Below, piece after piece: positions 12,743-24,920 of a DNA stretch of 64,000 nt. Every line of letters begins with the position of its first letter. The stretch's first letter is position 1. A program made the translations under genes and the position numbers. Location: positions 1 to 64,000 of the forward strand of contig NZ_CADFDK010000011.1 in the NCBI RefSeq assembly GCF_902832885.1, given 5' to 3'. Source of the DNA: Burkholderia seminalis DSM 23518. Its GTDB lineage: Bacteria > Pseudomonadota > Gammaproteobacteria > Burkholderiales > Burkholderiaceae. The notes under the pieces are model-generated. The model did no database searches and was not told where the DNA came from. It saw only the letters and a list, made by a program, of their open reading frames with translations.

Positions 12743-14590
12743 ATGTCCCGCGCCCTCGAAATCCTCGACGAAGTCTTTGGTTATTCCGCCTTTCGCGGCC
12801 AGCAGGGCGAGATCGTCGAGCACGTCGCCGGCGGCGGCGATTGTCTCGTGCTGATGCCCACGGGCGGCGGCAAGTCGTTGTGCTACCAGATCCCGGCGCT
12901 GCTGCGCCGCGAGGCCGGGCAGGGCGCCGGCATCGTCGTGTCGCCGTTGATCGCGCTGATGCAGGACCAGGTCGCCGCGCTGCGCGAAGTCGGCGTGCGC
13001 GCGGCCTACCTGAATTCGACGCTGTCGGGCGCCGAGGCCGCGGCCACCGAGCGCGCGCTGCGCGAAGGCGAGATCGACCTGCTGTACGTCGCACCGGAGC
13101 GGCTGATGACCGGGCGCTTCCTCGACCTGCTCGAACGCGCGAAGATCGGCCTGTTCGCGATCGACGAAGCGCACTGCGTGTCGCAATGGGGGCACGATTT
13201 CCGTCCGGAATACATCCAGCTGTCGGTGCTTCACGAGCGCTTCCCGTCGGTGCCGCGCATCGCGCTGACGGCCACGGCCGACGCGATCACGCGCGACGAG
13301 ATCATCCATCGTCTCGCGCTCGACGACGCACGCGTGTTCGTATCGAGCTTCGATCGCCCCAACATCCGCTACCGGATCGTCGAGAAGGACAACGCGCGCG
13401 CGCAGCTGCTCGACTTCATCCGCGCGGAGCACACGAATGCCGACGGCACGACCGACGCCGGCGTCGTCTATTGCCTGTCGCGTCGCAAGGTCGAGGAAAC
13501 CGCCGAATGGCTGAAGGCGCAAGGCGTGCGGGCGCTGCCCTATCACGCCGGGATGGAGTTCGAGGTGCGGCAGAAGCACCAGGAAATGTTCCAGCGCGAA
13601 GAGGGTATCGTGATGTGCGCGACGATCGCGTTCGGCATGGGCATCGACAAGCCCGACGTGCGCTTCGTCGCGCACCTGGATCTGCCGAAGAGCGTCGAAG
13701 GCTACTACCAGGAAACGGGCCGTGCGGGCCGCGACGGGATGCCCGCGAATGCGTGGATGGCGTACGGCCTCGGCGACGTCGTCCAGCAGCGCAAGATGAT
13801 CGACGAATCGGATGCGGACGACGCACACAAGCGCGTGCAGACGTCGAAGCTCGACGCGCTGCTCGGGCTGTGCGAGACGATTTCGTGCCGCCGCGTGCGG
13901 CTGCTGAACTACTTCGGCGAAGAGAGCCGGCCGTGCGGCAACTGCGACACCTGCCTCGAGCCGCCCGCGTCGTGGGACGCCACGCGCGAGGCGCAGATGG
14001 CGTTGTCGTGCGTGTTCCGCGCGCAGCGCGCGAGCGGTTTCAATTTCGGCTCGAGCCACCTGATCGAGATCCTGCGCGGCGGGCGCACCGAGAAGGTGTT
14101 GCAGCGCGGCCACGACCAGCTCAGCACGTTCGGGATCGGCGCGGCGCTGTCCGAACCGGAATGGCGCGCGATTTTCAGGCAGCTCGTCGCGTACGGCTAC
14201 CTGGCGGTCGACCATGGCGGCTTTGGCGCGCTGATGCTGACGGAGGCCGCGAAGGCCGTGCTGAAGAACGAGGAGAAGGTCACGCTGCGCCGCTACGTGA
14301 AGCCGCAGCGCACGCGCCAGTCGTCGAGCCGCAGCGGCACGCGCGTCGATCCGACCGCCGGCATGGGCACGCGCGAGCGCGCACGGTGGGACGCGTTGCG
14401 CGCGTGGCGCGCGGAAACCGCGAAGACCGACGGCGTGCCGGCCTACGTGATCTTCCACGATGCGACGCTCGCGGAAATCGCGCGCAACGCACCGGAGTCG
14501 ATCGACGACCTGCGCCACATCCCCGGCATGGGCGTACGCAAGCTCGAACGCTTCGGCGACGAGATCATCGACGTGGTCGAATCGGCCTGA
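12743..14590 (+). CDS. recQ: ATP-dependent DNA helicase RecQ
   Basis: RecQ is a 3'-5' helicase acting in RecF-pathway recombination and replication-fork repair. I choose the ATG at 12743 ([14 protein letters not shown]); a TTG 12 nt upstream is possible. The 615 residues show Walker A PTGGGKS (39-45), the DEAH box [14 protein letters not shown], helicase motifs V/VI ([21 protein letters not shown]), a RecQ zinc site ([10 protein letters not shown], then CGNCDTC), a winged-helix domain and a C-terminal HRDC domain ([15 protein letters not shown]...[11 protein letters not shown]). It is a single-gene unit between the rpoBC and str blocks. Confidence 0.98.
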   Translation: MSRALEILDEVFGYSAFRGQQGEIVEHVAGGGDCLVLMPTGGGKSLCYQIPALLRREAGQGAGIVVSPLIALMQDQVAALREVGVRAAYLNSTLSGAEAAATERALREGEIDLLYVAPERLMTGRFLDLLERAKIGLFAIDEAHCVSQWGHDFRPEYIQLSVLHERFPSVPRIALTATADAITRDEIIHRLALDDARVFVSSFDRPNIRYRIVEKDNARAQLLDFIRAEHTNADGTTDAGVVYCLSRRKVEETAEWLKAQGVRALPYHAGMEFEVRQKHQEMFQREEGIVMCATIAFGMGIDKPDVRFVAHLDLPKSVEGYYQETGRAGRDGMPANAWMAYGLGDVVQQRKMIDESDADDAHKRVQTSKLDALLGLCETISCRRVRLLNYFGEESRPCGNCDTCLEPPASWDATREAQMALSCVFRAQRASGFNFGSSHLIEILRGGRTEKVLQRGHDQLSTFGIGAALSEPEWRAIFRQLVAYGYLAVDHGGFGALMLTEAAKAVLKNEEKVTLRRYVKPQRTRQSSSRSGTRVDPTAGMGTRERARWDALRAWRAETAKTDGVPAYVIFHDATLAEIARNAPESIDDLRHIPGMGVRKLERFGDEIIDVVESA

Positions 14591-14649
14591 CACAGGTGTT
14601 CGGACCCTTCCTGTAAACCACGCGGTCGACCGGCAAATCACGCAACCCG

Positions 14650-14679
14650 TTGACTTAGTTGGTATTTCCGGACTATTAT
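14650..14679 (+). promoter_or_regulatory. Sigma70 promoter of the str operon
   Basis: TTGACT (14650-14655), an 18-nt spacer, then TATTAT (14674-14679). This is the best hexamer pair between recQ and rpsL. A start near 14686 would give a leader of about 130 nt before rpsL. The recQ-rpsL gap (14591-14817) holds nothing else recognisable. Confidence 0.75.
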
Positions 14680-14817
14680 GCTGGGTTCCGGTATTCGGTG
14701 GGCTGTGTCGCGTTCGAAAGCGCGCGCCCGATTCGCCGGTGCGGAAGTCAACTGTGCGCCGATTCTCGCTTTGCCCGAAATCGATGCGCAGATTTTGTTC
14801 AATTTCAGGAATAAACA

Positions 14818-15198
14818 ATGCCAACCATCAACCAACTGGTTCGCAAAGGCCGTCAGTCGGAAACGACGAAGAGCAAGAGCCCGGCCCTGCAGGACTGCCC
14901 CCAGCGTCGCGGCGTGTGCACCCGTGTGTACACGACGACGCCGAAGAAGCCGAACTCGGCACTCCGTAAGGTCGCCAAGGTTCGTCTGACGAACGGCTTC
15001 GAAGTGATTTCGTACATCGGCGGTGAAGGCCACAACCTGCAGGAACACTCGGTTGTGCTGATCCGCGGCGGCCGTGTGAAGGACTTGCCGGGTGTGCGTT
15101 ACCACATGGTTCGCGGCTCGCTGGATACCCAGGGCGTCAAGGACCGTAAGCAAGCGCGCTCGAAGTACGGCGCGAAGCGTGCAAAGGCTGCCAAGTAA
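14818..15198 (+). CDS. rpsL: 30S ribosomal protein S12
   Basis: S12 is a decoding-centre protein and the classical streptomycin target. The 126 residues contain [19 protein letters not shown] with lysines 43 and 44 (E. coli mature K42/K43) and the [13 protein letters not shown] loop (E. coli K87/K88 region). Both are wild type, so there is no streptomycin-resistance substitution. It is the first gene of the str operon. It starts at ATG 14818 and has a weak purine-rich ribosome site (AGGAATAAACA). Confidence 0.98.
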
Positions 15199-15370
15199 GC
15201 AGTTTTTGATCAGGGATCGCCGCAGGGCGGTCAAGGCGGGAGTGCCGGATTGCCGGTGCTGTCGAGTAAGTGGTCACCCGGCCAAGCTGGTTAGTCGTGA
15301 AGATGTGATCGGGTTTGTTGGTGGCCGCGGAGCTGGAACCAGCTCCAACTGAACAAGTAAAGGAAGAATC

Positions 15371-15841
15371 ATGCCGCGTCGTCGCGAAGTCCCCAAGCGG
15401 GAAGTGTTGCCGGATCCGAAGTTCGGCAACGTTGATGTTGCCAAGTTCATGAACATGCTGATGCTGTCCGGCAAGAAGTCGGTCGCAGAGCGCATCGTTT
15501 ATGGCGCATTCGAACAAATCCAGACCAAGGGTGGCAAGGACCCGCTGGAAGTGTTCACGGTTGCGCTCAACAACGTGAAGCCGGTGGTCGAAGTGAAGAG
15601 CCGTCGCGTTGGTGGTGCCAACTATCAAGTTCCGGTCGAAGTGCGCCCGTCGCGTCGTATGGCATTGGCGATGCGCTGGCTGCGTGAGGCTGCGAAGAAG
15701 CGCAGCGAGAAGTCGATGGCCCTGCGCCTGGCAGGTGAACTCTCCGAAGCGGCCGAAGGCCGTGGCGGCGCGATGAAGAAGCGCGACGAAGTTCACCGCA
15801 TGGCAGAAGCCAACCGCGCGTTCTCGCATTTCCGTTTCTAA
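15371..15841 (+). CDS. rpsG: 30S ribosomal protein S7
   Basis: S7 nucleates assembly of the 30S head, contacts E-site tRNA, and in E. coli is the translational repressor of the str operon. The 156 residues start [19 protein letters not shown], a conserved S7 opening, and end AFSHFRF. A strong AGGAAG ribosome site precedes the ATG. The 172-nt rpsL-rpsG spacer (15199-15370) is longer than usual. I see no gene in it, but it is where S7 feedback binding would be expected. Confidence 0.98.
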   Translation: MPRRREVPKREVLPDPKFGNVDVAKFMNMLMLSGKKSVAERIVYGAFEQIQTKGGKDPLEVFTVALNNVKPVVEVKSRRVGGANYQVPVEVRPSRRMALAMRWLREAAKKRSEKSMALRLAGELSEAAEGRGGAMKKRDEVHRMAEANRAFSHFRF

Positions 15842-15964
15842 GCGCCTGGCTGGGCTGTTAGCGGAAATAAATTCCGGGCGGGTGCGCTTTTCAGGCGCCT
15901 CGCCCGTTTGTGTTGAAGCATGATGCAGCCGGGCTGCATCGTGTTATCCCAGTAGAGGATCAAA

Positions 15965-18067
<2,103 letters not shown>

Positions 18068-18109
18068 ATCTGCAGCTACCAACTGATTATTTTTTGAAAG
18101 AAGAGAACC

Positions 18110-19300
18110 ATGGCAAAAGAAAAGTTTGAGCGGACCAAGCCGCACGTGAACGTTGGTGCGATTGGTCACGTTGACCACGGCAAGACGACGCTGACGGCAG
18201 CGATCACGACGGTTCTGACGAAGAAGTTCGGCGGCGAAGCGAAGGCGTACGACCAGATCGACGCGGCACCGGAAGAAAAGGCGCGCGGCATCACGATCAA
18301 CACGGCACACGTCGAGTATGAAACGGCGAACCGCCACTACGCACACGTCGACTGCCCGGGCCACGCTGACTATGTGAAGAACATGATCACGGGCGCAGCG
18401 CAGATGGACGGCGCGATCCTGGTTTGCTCGGCAGCTGACGGCCCGATGCCGCAGACGCGTGAGCACATCCTGCTGGCGCGTCAGGTTGGCGTTCCGTACA
18501 TCATCGTGTTCCTGAACAAGTGCGACATGGTGGACGACGCTGAACTGCTCGAGCTGGTCGAGATGGAAGTTCGCGAGCTGCTGTCGAAGTACGACTTCCC
18601 GGGCGACGACACGCCGATCGTGAAGGGTTCGGCGAAGCTGGCGCTGGAAGGCGACACGGGCGAGCTGGGCGAAGTGGCGATCATGAGCCTGGCCGACGCG
18701 CTGGACACGTACATCCCGACGCCGGAGCGTGCAGTTGACGGCGCGTTCCTGATGCCGGTGGAAGACGTGTTCTCGATCTCGGGCCGTGGTACGGTGGTGA
18801 CGGGTCGTGTCGAGCGCGGCATCGTGAAGGTCGGCGAGGAAATCGAAATCGTCGGTATCAAGCCGACGGTGAAGACGACCTGCACGGGCGTTGAAATGTT
18901 CCGCAAGCTGCTGGACCAAGGTCAGGCAGGCGACAACGTGGGTATCCTGCTGCGCGGCACGAAGCGTGAAGACGTGGAGCGTGGCCAGGTTCTGGCGAAG
19001 CCGGGTTCGATCACGCCGCACACGCACTTCACGGCTGAAGTGTACGTGCTGAGCAAGGACGAAGGCGGCCGTCACACGCCGTTCTTCAACAACTACCGTC
19101 CGCAGTTCTACTTCCGTACGACGGACGTGACGGGCTCGATCGAGCTGCCGAAGGACAAGGAAATGGTGATGCCGGGCGACAACGTGTCGATCACGGTGAA
19201 GCTGATCGCTCCGATCGCGATGGAAGAAGGTCTGCGCTTCGCAATCCGCGAAGGCGGCCGTACGGTCGGCGCCGGCGTCGTCGCCAAGATCATCGAGTAA
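18110..19300 (+). CDS. tuf: Elongation factor Tu (copy 2, complete)
   Basis: This GTPase delivers aminoacyl-tRNA to the ribosomal A site. The 396 residues show G1 GHVDHGKT (19-26), the switch I region [14 protein letters not shown]3 DCPGH (81-85) and G4 NKCD (136-139). Domain 2 and domain 3 barrels follow. AAAGAAGAGAACC gives the ribosome site. It is the last gene of the str operon and is followed by a strong terminator. Its last 92 bases are identical to the tuf end at 1-92. Confidence 0.99.
   Translation: MAKEKFERTKPHVNVGAIGHVDHGKTTLTAAITTVLTKKFGGEAKAYDQIDAAPEEKARGITINTAHVEYETANRHYAHVDCPGHADYVKNMITGAAQMDGAILVCSAADGPMPQTREHILLARQVGVPYIIVFLNKCDMVDDAELLELVEMEVRELLSKYDFPGDDTPIVKGSAKLALEGDTGELGEVAIMSLADALDTYIPTPERAVDGAFLMPVEDVFSISGRGTVVTGRVERGIVKVGEEIEIVGIKPTVKTTCTGVEMFRKLLDQGQAGDNVGILLRGTKREDVERGQVLAKPGSITPHTHFTAEVYVLSKDEGGRHTPFFNNYRPQFYFRTTDVTGSIELPKDKEMVMPGDNVSITVKLIAPIAMEEGLRFAIREGGRTVGAGVVAKIIE
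19209..19300 (+). repeat. Duplicated tuf 3' end (partner 1-92)
   Basis: Identical over 92 bases to the left edge of the window. Identity ends with the stop codon. Confidence 0.95.
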
Positions 19301-19361
19301 CATCGACGATCCGCGGATCCCGACGGGGTCCGCGATTCCGCGGTACGCGGTTGTGCCGTCG

Positions 19362-19403
19362 AAACCGGGTGTCCAGCTTGTGCTGGCACCCGGTTTTGTT
19401 TTT
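19362..19403 (+). terminator. Terminator of the str operon
   Basis: AAACCGGGTG plus CCAGC (19362-19377, with one bulged T) pairs with GCTGG plus CACCCGGTTT (19382-19396) around TTGT, followed by a T-rich run to 19403. It is a long, stable hairpin 60 nt after the tuf stop and separates the str and S10 transcripts. Confidence 0.88.
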
Positions 19404-19458
19404 CCGGCGGCGCGTTGCGCGGGCCGTGAAATGCACGCCACGGTTTCAGAATTTCGTG

Positions 19459-19464
19459 TAGAAT
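19459..19464 (+). promoter_or_regulatory. Possible -10 element for rpsJ
   Basis: TAGAAT at 19459-19464 lies 123 nt before the rpsJ ATG and just after the tuf terminator, where a promoter is needed. The corresponding -35 position (CGCCAC) is poor, so the call is tentative. The E. coli S10 operon has a long L4-regulated leader at this point. Confidence 0.35.
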
Positions 19465-19586
19465 CGCCGGCTTAGCAGTGGAAGTACTGTCCGGAACCTG
19501 ATGCTTCGCTCCCCGCTGGCGTCATGTTTCACGTTCTTTTAGTGTCCGGCGATGCAACATCGCCTCGCTCTTTTCAAGGAATCGTC

Positions 19587-19898
19587 ATGCAGCAACAGAA
19601 AATCCGCATTCGCCTGAAGGCATTCGACTATCGTCTGATCGATCAATCGGCTGCCGAGATCGTCGATACCGCGAAGCGGACTGGCGCAATCGTCCGTGGC
19701 CCGGTGCCGCTGCCGACGCGCATTCAGCGTTTTGACATCCTGCGTTCGCCGCACGTCAACAAGACGTCGCGCGATCAGCTCGAAATCCGCACCCACCAGC
19801 GCCTGATGGACATCGTCGACCCGACGGACAAGACCGTCGACGCGCTGATGAAGCTCGACCTGCCGGCTGGCGTCGACGTGGAAATCAAGCTGCAGTAA
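19587..19898 (+). CDS. rpsJ: 30S ribosomal protein S10 (NusE)
   Basis: S10 is a 30S head protein and also the NusE partner of NusB and NusG in antitermination and transcription-translation coupling. The true start is the ATG at 19587 ([17 protein letters not shown], 103 residues) after AAGGA. The longer in-frame extension upstream is not S10-like. The conserved [10 protein letters not shown] loop is present. It is the first gene of the S10 cluster, and a 178-nt spacer with a likely internal promoter separates it from rplC. Confidence 0.97.
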   Translation: MQQQKIRIRLKAFDYRLIDQSAAEIVDTAKRTGAIVRGPVPLPTRIQRFDILRSPHVNKTSRDQLEIRTHQRLMDIVDPTDKTVDALMKLDLPAGVDVEIKLQ

Positions 19899-19948
19899 GG
19901 CTTCCGGCGCCGATCGGCATGCCGGGCGGCGCTAAGTCTTTGTATTGC

Positions 19949-19977
19949 TTGCGGAAATGGAAAAGTCGGGCTATACT
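19949..19977 (+). promoter_or_regulatory. Likely internal promoter between rpsJ and rplC
   Basis: TTGCGG (19949-19954), exactly 17 nt, then TATACT (19972-19977). A start near 19984 would give a ~93-nt leader for rplC containing the short inverted repeat CGCG-TATT-CGCG followed by AAAAAA. This would uncouple rplC-onwards transcription from rpsJ. Confidence 0.55.
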
Positions 19978-20076
19978 GCTTGGCTTTTCGCGTATTCGCG
20001 TAAAAAAGTTGGGCCTTGCGTGCCCGGCATTTTGTAAATCAGCCCCGACCAATCGCAGTCGGGAATGGAGAAAATG

Positions 20077-20727
20077 ATGAGCCTTGGACTCGTAGGTCGC
20101 AAGGTTGGCATGACCCGTATCTTCACGGCTGAAGGGGATTCGATTCCCGTCACCGTGCTGGACGTGTCGGACAACCGCGTGACGCAGATCAAGACTGTTG
20201 AAACCGACGGCTACACGGCCGTGCAGGTTGCATTCGGCTCCCGTCGTGCATCGCGCGTGACGAAGCCGCTGGCAGGTCATCTCGCCAAAGCCGGTGTCGA
20301 AGCCGGTGAAATCCTCAAGGAATTCCGCATTGATGCGGCCAAGGCAGCCGAGCTGTCGAATGGCGCCGTGGTCGGTGCAGATCTTTTCGAAGTGGGCCAG
20401 AAGGTCGACGTGCAAGGCGTGTCGATCGGTAAGGGCTACGCCGGTACGATCAAGCGTTACAACTTCTCCTCCGGCCGTGCCACGCACGGTAACTCGCGCT
20501 CGCACAACGTGCCGGGCTCGATCGGTATGGCGCAGGATCCGGGTCGTGTTTTCCCGGGTAAACGCATGACGGGTCACATGGGTGACGTGACGGTGACGGT
20601 GCAGAACCTCGAAATCGCTCGTATCGACGCAGAGCGCAAGCTGCTGCTCGTGAAGGGTGCGATTCCGGGCGCGAAGGGCGGCAAGGTCTTCGTGACGCCG
20701 GCCGTCAAGACCAAGGGGGCGAAATAA
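20077..20727 (+). CDS. rplC: 50S ribosomal protein L3
   Basis: L3 is an early-assembly protein whose long loop reaches the peptidyl transferase centre. I start at the ATG at 20077 ([16 protein letters not shown]), 6 nt after GGAG; ATGs at 20065 and 20074 are also in frame but poorly placed. The 216 residues include the extended loop with [23 protein letters not shown]-type sequence near 138-160, whose glutamine is a known methylation site in E. coli. Its stop overlaps the rplD ATG by one base. Confidence 0.95.
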   Translation: MSLGLVGRKVGMTRIFTAEGDSIPVTVLDVSDNRVTQIKTVETDGYTAVQVAFGSRRASRVTKPLAGHLAKAGVEAGEILKEFRIDAAKAAELSNGAVVGADLFEVGQKVDVQGVSIGKGYAGTIKRYNFSSGRATHGNSRSHNVPGSIGMAQDPGRVFPGKRMTGHMGDVTVTVQNLEIARIDAERKLLLVKGAIPGAKGGKVFVTPAVKTKGAK

Positions 20728-21347
20728 TGGAACTCAAGCTCCTGAACGAAAATGGTCAGGAAGGTGCAGTGGTCAACGCATCGGACGTCGTGTTCGGTCG
20801 TGACTACAACGAAGCGCTGATCCACCAGGTCGTCGTCGCTTACCAGGCGAATGCTCGCCAGGGTAACCGCGCACAGAAGGACCGTGAGCAAGTCAAGCAC
20901 ACGACCAAGAAGCCGTGGCGCCAGAAGGGTACGGGCCGTGCTCGTGCCGGTATGTCGTCGAGCCCGTTGTGGCGTGGCGGTGGTCGTATCTTCCCGAATT
21001 CGCCGGAAGAAAACTTCTCGCACAAGGTCAACAAGAAGATGCATCGCGCAGGTCTCTGCTCGATCTTCTCGCAGCTGGCCCGTGAAGGCCGCCTGTCGGT
21101 CGTCGAGGACATCATCCTCGAAGCGCCGAAGACCAAGCTGCTGGCCGACAAATTCAAGACCATGGGTCTCGACTCCGTGCTGATCATCACCGACACGGTT
21201 GACGAAAACCTGTACCTGGCATCGCGCAACCTGCCGCACGTGGCAATTGTCGAGCCGCGCTACGCTGACCCGCTGTCGCTGATCTACTTCAAGAAAGTGC
21301 TGGTCACGAAGGCTGCGGTCGCCCAGATCGAGGAGTTGCTGTCATGA
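20727..21347 (+). CDS. rplD: 50S ribosomal protein L4
   Basis: L4 lines the exit tunnel and, in E. coli, represses the S10 operon by attenuation and translation. The 206 residues contain the tunnel loop rich in basic and glycine residues ([17 protein letters not shown], about 58-74). The start codon overlaps the rplC stop (TAATG) and the end overlaps rplW by 4 nt, giving tight translational coupling. Confidence 0.98.
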
Positions 21348-21658
21348 GCGAGATTCGCAAGAACGATCATCGTTTGATGCAGGTCCTGCTCGCACCGGTG
21401 ATCTCGGAAAAGGCGACGCTGGTTGCCGACAAGAACGAGCAAGTCGTGTTCGAAGTCGCACCGGATGCCACGAAGCAGGAAGTGAAGGCGGCCGTCGAGC
21501 TGCTGTTCAAGGTTGAAGTTGATTCCGTCAACGTGCTGGTTCAGAAGGGCAAGCAAAAGCGCTTTGGCCGTTCGATGGGCCGCCGCAAGGACGTGAAGAA
21601 GGCGTACGTTTGCCTGAAGCCCGGCCAGGAAATCAACTTTGAAGCGGAGGCCAAGTAA
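21344..21658 (+). CDS. rplW: 50S ribosomal protein L23
   Basis: L23 sits at the tunnel exit and docks trigger factor and the SRP. The 104 residues include the family segment [20 protein letters not shown]-like (VISEKATL near 23) and [11 protein letters not shown], typical of L23. The ATG overlaps the rplD stop (ATGA). Two bases separate its stop from rplB. Confidence 0.97.
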
Positions 21659-21660
21659 TC

Positions 21661-22488
21661 ATGGCAATCGTTAAAGTTAAGCCGACATCGCCGGGTCGCC
21701 GCGCGATGGTCAAGGTGGTCAACAAGAACCTGCACCAGGGCAAGCCGTTCGCGGCACTGCTCGACTCGCAGAGCTCGACCGCCGGCCGTAACAACAACGG
21801 TCGTATCACCACGCGTCACAAGGGTGGTGGTCACAAGCAGCACTACCGTATCGTCGATTTCCGTCGCACGAAGGATGGCATCCCGGCAAAGGTCGAGCGT
21901 CTCGAGTACGACCCGAACCGCAGCGCGAACATCGCGCTGGTGCTCTACGCAGACGGCGAGCGTCGCTACATCATCGCCCCGAAGGGCCTGACCGTCGGCC
22001 AACAGCTGATGTCGGGTTCGGAAGCGCCGATCCGTGCAGGCAACACGCTGCCGATCCGCAACATTCCGGTCGGTACGACGATCCACTGCATCGAGATGCT
22101 GCCGGGCAAGGGCGCGCAAATGGCGCGTTCGGCTGGCACGTCGGCCATGCTGCTGGCACGTGAAGGCGTCTACGCGCAGGTTCGTCTGCGTTCGGGCGAA
22201 ATCCGCCGCGTGCACATCGAGTGCCGTGCAACGATCGGTGAAGTCGGTAACGAAGAGCATAGCCTGCGCCAGATCGGCAAGGCTGGCGCGAACCGCTGGC
22301 GCGGTATCCGCCCGACGGTGCGTGGCGTTGCGATGAACCCGGTTGATCACCCGCACGGTGGTGGTGAGGGCAAGACGGCTGCAGGTCGCGATCCGGTGAG
22401 CCCGTGGGGTACGCCGGCTAAGGGTTACCGCACCCGCAGCAACAAGCGCACGACGACGATGATCGTCCAGCGCCGTCACAAGCGTTAA
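21661..22488 (+). CDS. rplB: 50S ribosomal protein L2
   Basis: L2 is needed for subunit association and peptidyl transferase assembly. The 275 residues carry [17 protein letters not shown] (about 42-58) and the C-terminal signature [16 protein letters not shown] (about 222-237), with the histidine implicated in peptidyl transferase activity. It starts 2 nt after rplW. Confidence 0.98.
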
Positions 22489-22498
22489 GGAGTAGGCA

Positions 22499-22774
22499 AT
22501 GGCACGTTCTGTTAAAAAAGGTCCGTTCTGCGACGCCCATTTGCTGAAGAAAGTTGAGGCGGCTGCAGCTTCGCGCGACAAAAAGCCGATCAAGACCTGG
22601 TCGCGTCGCTCGACGATTCTGCCGGATTTCATCGGCCTGACGATCGCTGTTCACAACGGCCGTCAACACGTTCCGGTGTACATCTCGGAAAACATGGTCG
22701 GCCACAAGCTTGGCGAGTTCGCACTGACCCGTACGTTCAAGGGTCACGCAGCCGACAAGAAGGCCAAGAAATAA
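22499..22774 (+). CDS. rpsS: 30S ribosomal protein S19
   Basis: S19 is a 30S head protein that contacts S13 and the subunit bridge. The 91 residues open [19 protein letters not shown] and include [22 protein letters not shown] and [12 protein letters not shown], all family hallmarks. GGAG lies 6 nt before the ATG. Confidence 0.98.
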
Positions 22775-22786
22775 GGGGCAATCAAG

Positions 22787-23116
22787 ATGGAAGTGAAAGC
22801 AATTCATCGCGGTGCCCGCATCTCGGCGCAAAAAACGCGCCTTGTGGCTGACCAGATCCGCGGTTTGCCGGTCGACAAGGCGCTGAACGTTCTGACGTTC
22901 TCGCCGAAGAAGGCGGCTGGCATCGTGAAGAAGGTTGTGCTGTCGGCAATCGCGAATGCGGAGCACAACGAAGGCGCCGATATCGACGAGCTCAAGATCA
23001 AGAGCATCTACGTCGACAAGGCTGCATCGCTCAAGCGTTTCACCGCGCGTGCCAAGGGCCGCGGTAACCGCATCGAGAAGCAATCCTGTCACATCACTGT
23101 GACGGTCGGGAATTAA
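22787..23116 (+). CDS. rplV: 50S ribosomal protein L22
   Basis: L22 lines the exit tunnel, and its beta-hairpin is a macrolide-resistance site. The 109 residues include [16 protein letters not shown] and the C-terminal hairpin tip region [19 protein letters not shown], where the tip reads KGRGNRI and looks intact. It is closely coupled to rpsS and rpsC. Confidence 0.97.
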
Positions 23117-23127
23117 GGAGCCATACG

Positions 23128-23928
23128 ATGGGACAGAAAATTCATCCGACTGGCTTCCGCCTGGCTGTCAGCCGCAATTGGGCTTCGCGTTGGTACGCGA
23201 ACAACAACAATTTCGCGGCGATGCTGCAGGAAGACATCGGTGTTCGTGAATACCTGAAGAAGAAGCTGAAGAACGCTTCGGTCGGTCGGGTCGTCATCGA
23301 GCGTCCGGCGAAGAACGCGCGCATCACGATTTACAGCTCGCGTCCGGGCGTGGTCATCGGCAAGAAGGGCGAGGATATCGAGCAGCTGAAGACGGAACTG
23401 CAACGCCGCATGGGCGTGCCGGTTCACGTCAACATCGAGGAAATCCGCAAGCCGGAAACCGATGCTCAGCTGATCGCTGACTCGATCACGCAACAGCTCG
23501 AGCGCCGGATCATGTTCCGTCGCGCGATGAAGCGTGCGATGCAGAACGCGATGCGTCTGGGTGCCCAAGGCATCAAGATCATGAGCGCGGGCCGTCTGAA
23601 CGGTATCGAAATCGCTCGTACGGAGTGGTATCGCGAAGGTCGCGTGCCCCTTCACACGCTGCGTGCTGATATCGACTACGCGACTTCGGAAGCGAAGACG
23701 ACTTACGGGATCATCGGCGTCAAGGTGTGGGTCTACAAGGGCGATACGCTCGGCCGCAACGACGCACCGGTGGTGGAAGAAGTAGCCGAAGACAAGCGTC
23801 CGCGTCGCAATGCGCGTCCGGGCGACCGTCGTCCGCGCCGTGACGGCGAAGGCGGCGCTCCGGGTGCTCGTCGTGGCGCACCGCGCCGCGGCGCCGGCAA
23901 GCCCGAAGACGGCAAGACTGGAGAATAA
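23128..23928 (+). CDS. rpsC: 30S ribosomal protein S3 with long basic tail
   Basis: S3 lies at the mRNA entry tunnel and has helicase-related activity. The KH domain carries [13 protein letters not shown] (about 73-85). At 266 residues it is over 30 longer than E. coli S3 (233). The extra part is a C-terminal tail of about 45 residues made almost only of Arg, Pro, Gly, Ala and Asp ([14 protein letters not shown]...), predicted to be disordered and basic. A tail of this kind also occurs in other Burkholderia as far as I know. GGAG precedes the ATG. Confidence 0.97.
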   Translation: MGQKIHPTGFRLAVSRNWASRWYANNNNFAAMLQEDIGVREYLKKKLKNASVGRVVIERPAKNARITIYSSRPGVVIGKKGEDIEQLKTELQRRMGVPVHVNIEEIRKPETDAQLIADSITQQLERRIMFRRAMKRAMQNAMRLGAQGIKIMSAGRLNGIEIARTEWYREGRVPLHTLRADIDYATSEAKTTYGIIGVKVWVYKGDTLGRNDAPVVEEVAEDKRPRRNARPGDRRPRRDGEGGAPGARRGAPRRGAGKPEDGKTGE

Positions 23929-23930
23929 CG

Positions 23931-24347
23931 ATGCTGCAACCGAAACGCAGAAAGTATCGTAAAGAGCAGAAGGGTCGTAACACCGGCAAGGCGACGCGCG
24001 GCAACGCAGTGTCGTTCGGTGAATTCGGCCTGAAGGCGATCGGTCGCGGTCGTTTGACCGCACGCCAGATTGAAGCGGCGCGTCGTGCAATGACGCGTCA
24101 CATCAAGCGTGGCGGCCGCATCTGGATCCGGATCTTCCCGGACAAGCCGATTTCGCAGAAGCCGGCCGAAGTGCGTATGGGTAACGGTAAGGGTAACCCG
24201 GAGTACTACGTCGCCGAGATTCAGCCGGGCAAGATGCTCTATGAAATGGACGGCGTAACCGAAGAACTGGCACGCGAAGCGTTCCGTCTGGCTGCAGCCA
24301 AGCTGCCGCTGAAGACGGCATTCATCGTGCGCCAGCTCGGCGCCTAA
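23931..24347 (+). CDS. rplP: 50S ribosomal protein L16
   Basis: L16 organises the A-site tRNA region of the 50S subunit. The 138 residues begin [17 protein letters not shown] and contain the conserved [21 protein letters not shown]. The arginine equivalent to the hydroxylated R81 of E. coli is present (VRMGNGKG segment). It starts 2 nt after the rpsC stop. Confidence 0.98.
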
Positions 24348-24356
24348 GGAGAAAAC

Positions 24357-24551
24357 ATGAAGGCTTCCGAACTTCTCCAGAAAGACCAGGCCGCGCTCAA
24401 CAAGGAGCTGGCGGACCTGCTGAAGGCGCAATTCGGCCTGCGCATGCAACTCGCGACCCAGCAGCTCACGAACACGAGCCAGCTGAAGAAGGTTCGTCGC
24501 GACATCGCACGTGTGCGGACCGTCATGACTCAGAAGGCGAACCAGAAATGA
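24357..24551 (+). CDS. rpmC: 50S ribosomal protein L29
   Basis: L29 is a small helical protein at the exit-tunnel rim next to L23. The 64 residues open [18 protein letters not shown] and end with the [11 protein letters not shown] signature. AAGGAGAAA gives a strong ribosome site, and its stop overlaps the rpsQ start by 4 nt. Confidence 0.97.
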
Positions 24552-24820
24552 ACGATAGCGTGAAAACCTCGCTGAAGCGGACGCTGGTCGGTCGGGTCGT
24601 CAGCAACAAGATGGACAAGACCGTCACCGTGCTGATCGAGCACCGCGTCAAGCACCCGATCTACGGCAAGTATGTCGTGCGCTCGAAGAAGTACCACGCG
24701 CATGATGAAGCGAACACCTGCAACGAAGGCGATCTCGTCGAAATCCAGGAAACTCGTCCTGTTTCGAAGACGAAGGCCTGGACGGTGTCGCGCCTCGTCG
24801 AAGCCGCTCGCGTCATCTAA
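24548..24820 (+). CDS. rpsQ: 30S ribosomal protein S17
   Basis: S17 is a primary 16S rRNA-binding protein. The 90 residues contain [19 protein letters not shown] and [15 protein letters not shown], both diagnostic. It overlaps rpmC by 4 nt (ATGA). It ends the S10-type cluster, and a 309-nt gap with a new promoter follows. Confidence 0.98.
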
Positions 24821-24886
24821 GCGGGCAGCGCAGTAGGCAGTAACAGGCACCTCTCCTCGAAGTGCTTGAAATCGCAAAGTTTTTGC

Positions 24887-24914
24887 TTGCGTGACCAGGA
24901 TTATTTGTTATAAT
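24887..24914 (+). promoter_or_regulatory. Promoter of the spc cluster (rplN onwards)
   Basis: A consensus -10 TATAAT is at 24909-24914. The best -35 is TTGCGT (24887-24892), giving a 16-nt spacer; TTGCTT (24883-24888, 20 nt) is the alternative. Confidence 0.7.
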
Positions 24915-24920
24915 CCTGGT
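24894..24920. repeat. Perfect 11-bp inverted repeat containing the rplN -10 box
   Basis: ACCAGGATTAT (24894-24904), 5-nt centre TTGTT, then ATAATCCTGGT (24910-24920). The -10 hexamer sits in the centre and right arm. It could be an operator, a cruciform, or the terminator-like end of the S10 transcript; the downstream tail CTTCCCTCTTT is only weakly T-rich. Confidence 0.85.

Noticed and set aside
15092-15352. Small + strand frame in the rpsL-rpsG spacer
   Set aside because: It starts inside rpsL, lacks a ribosome site and gives an unstructured Cys/Arg-rich product.
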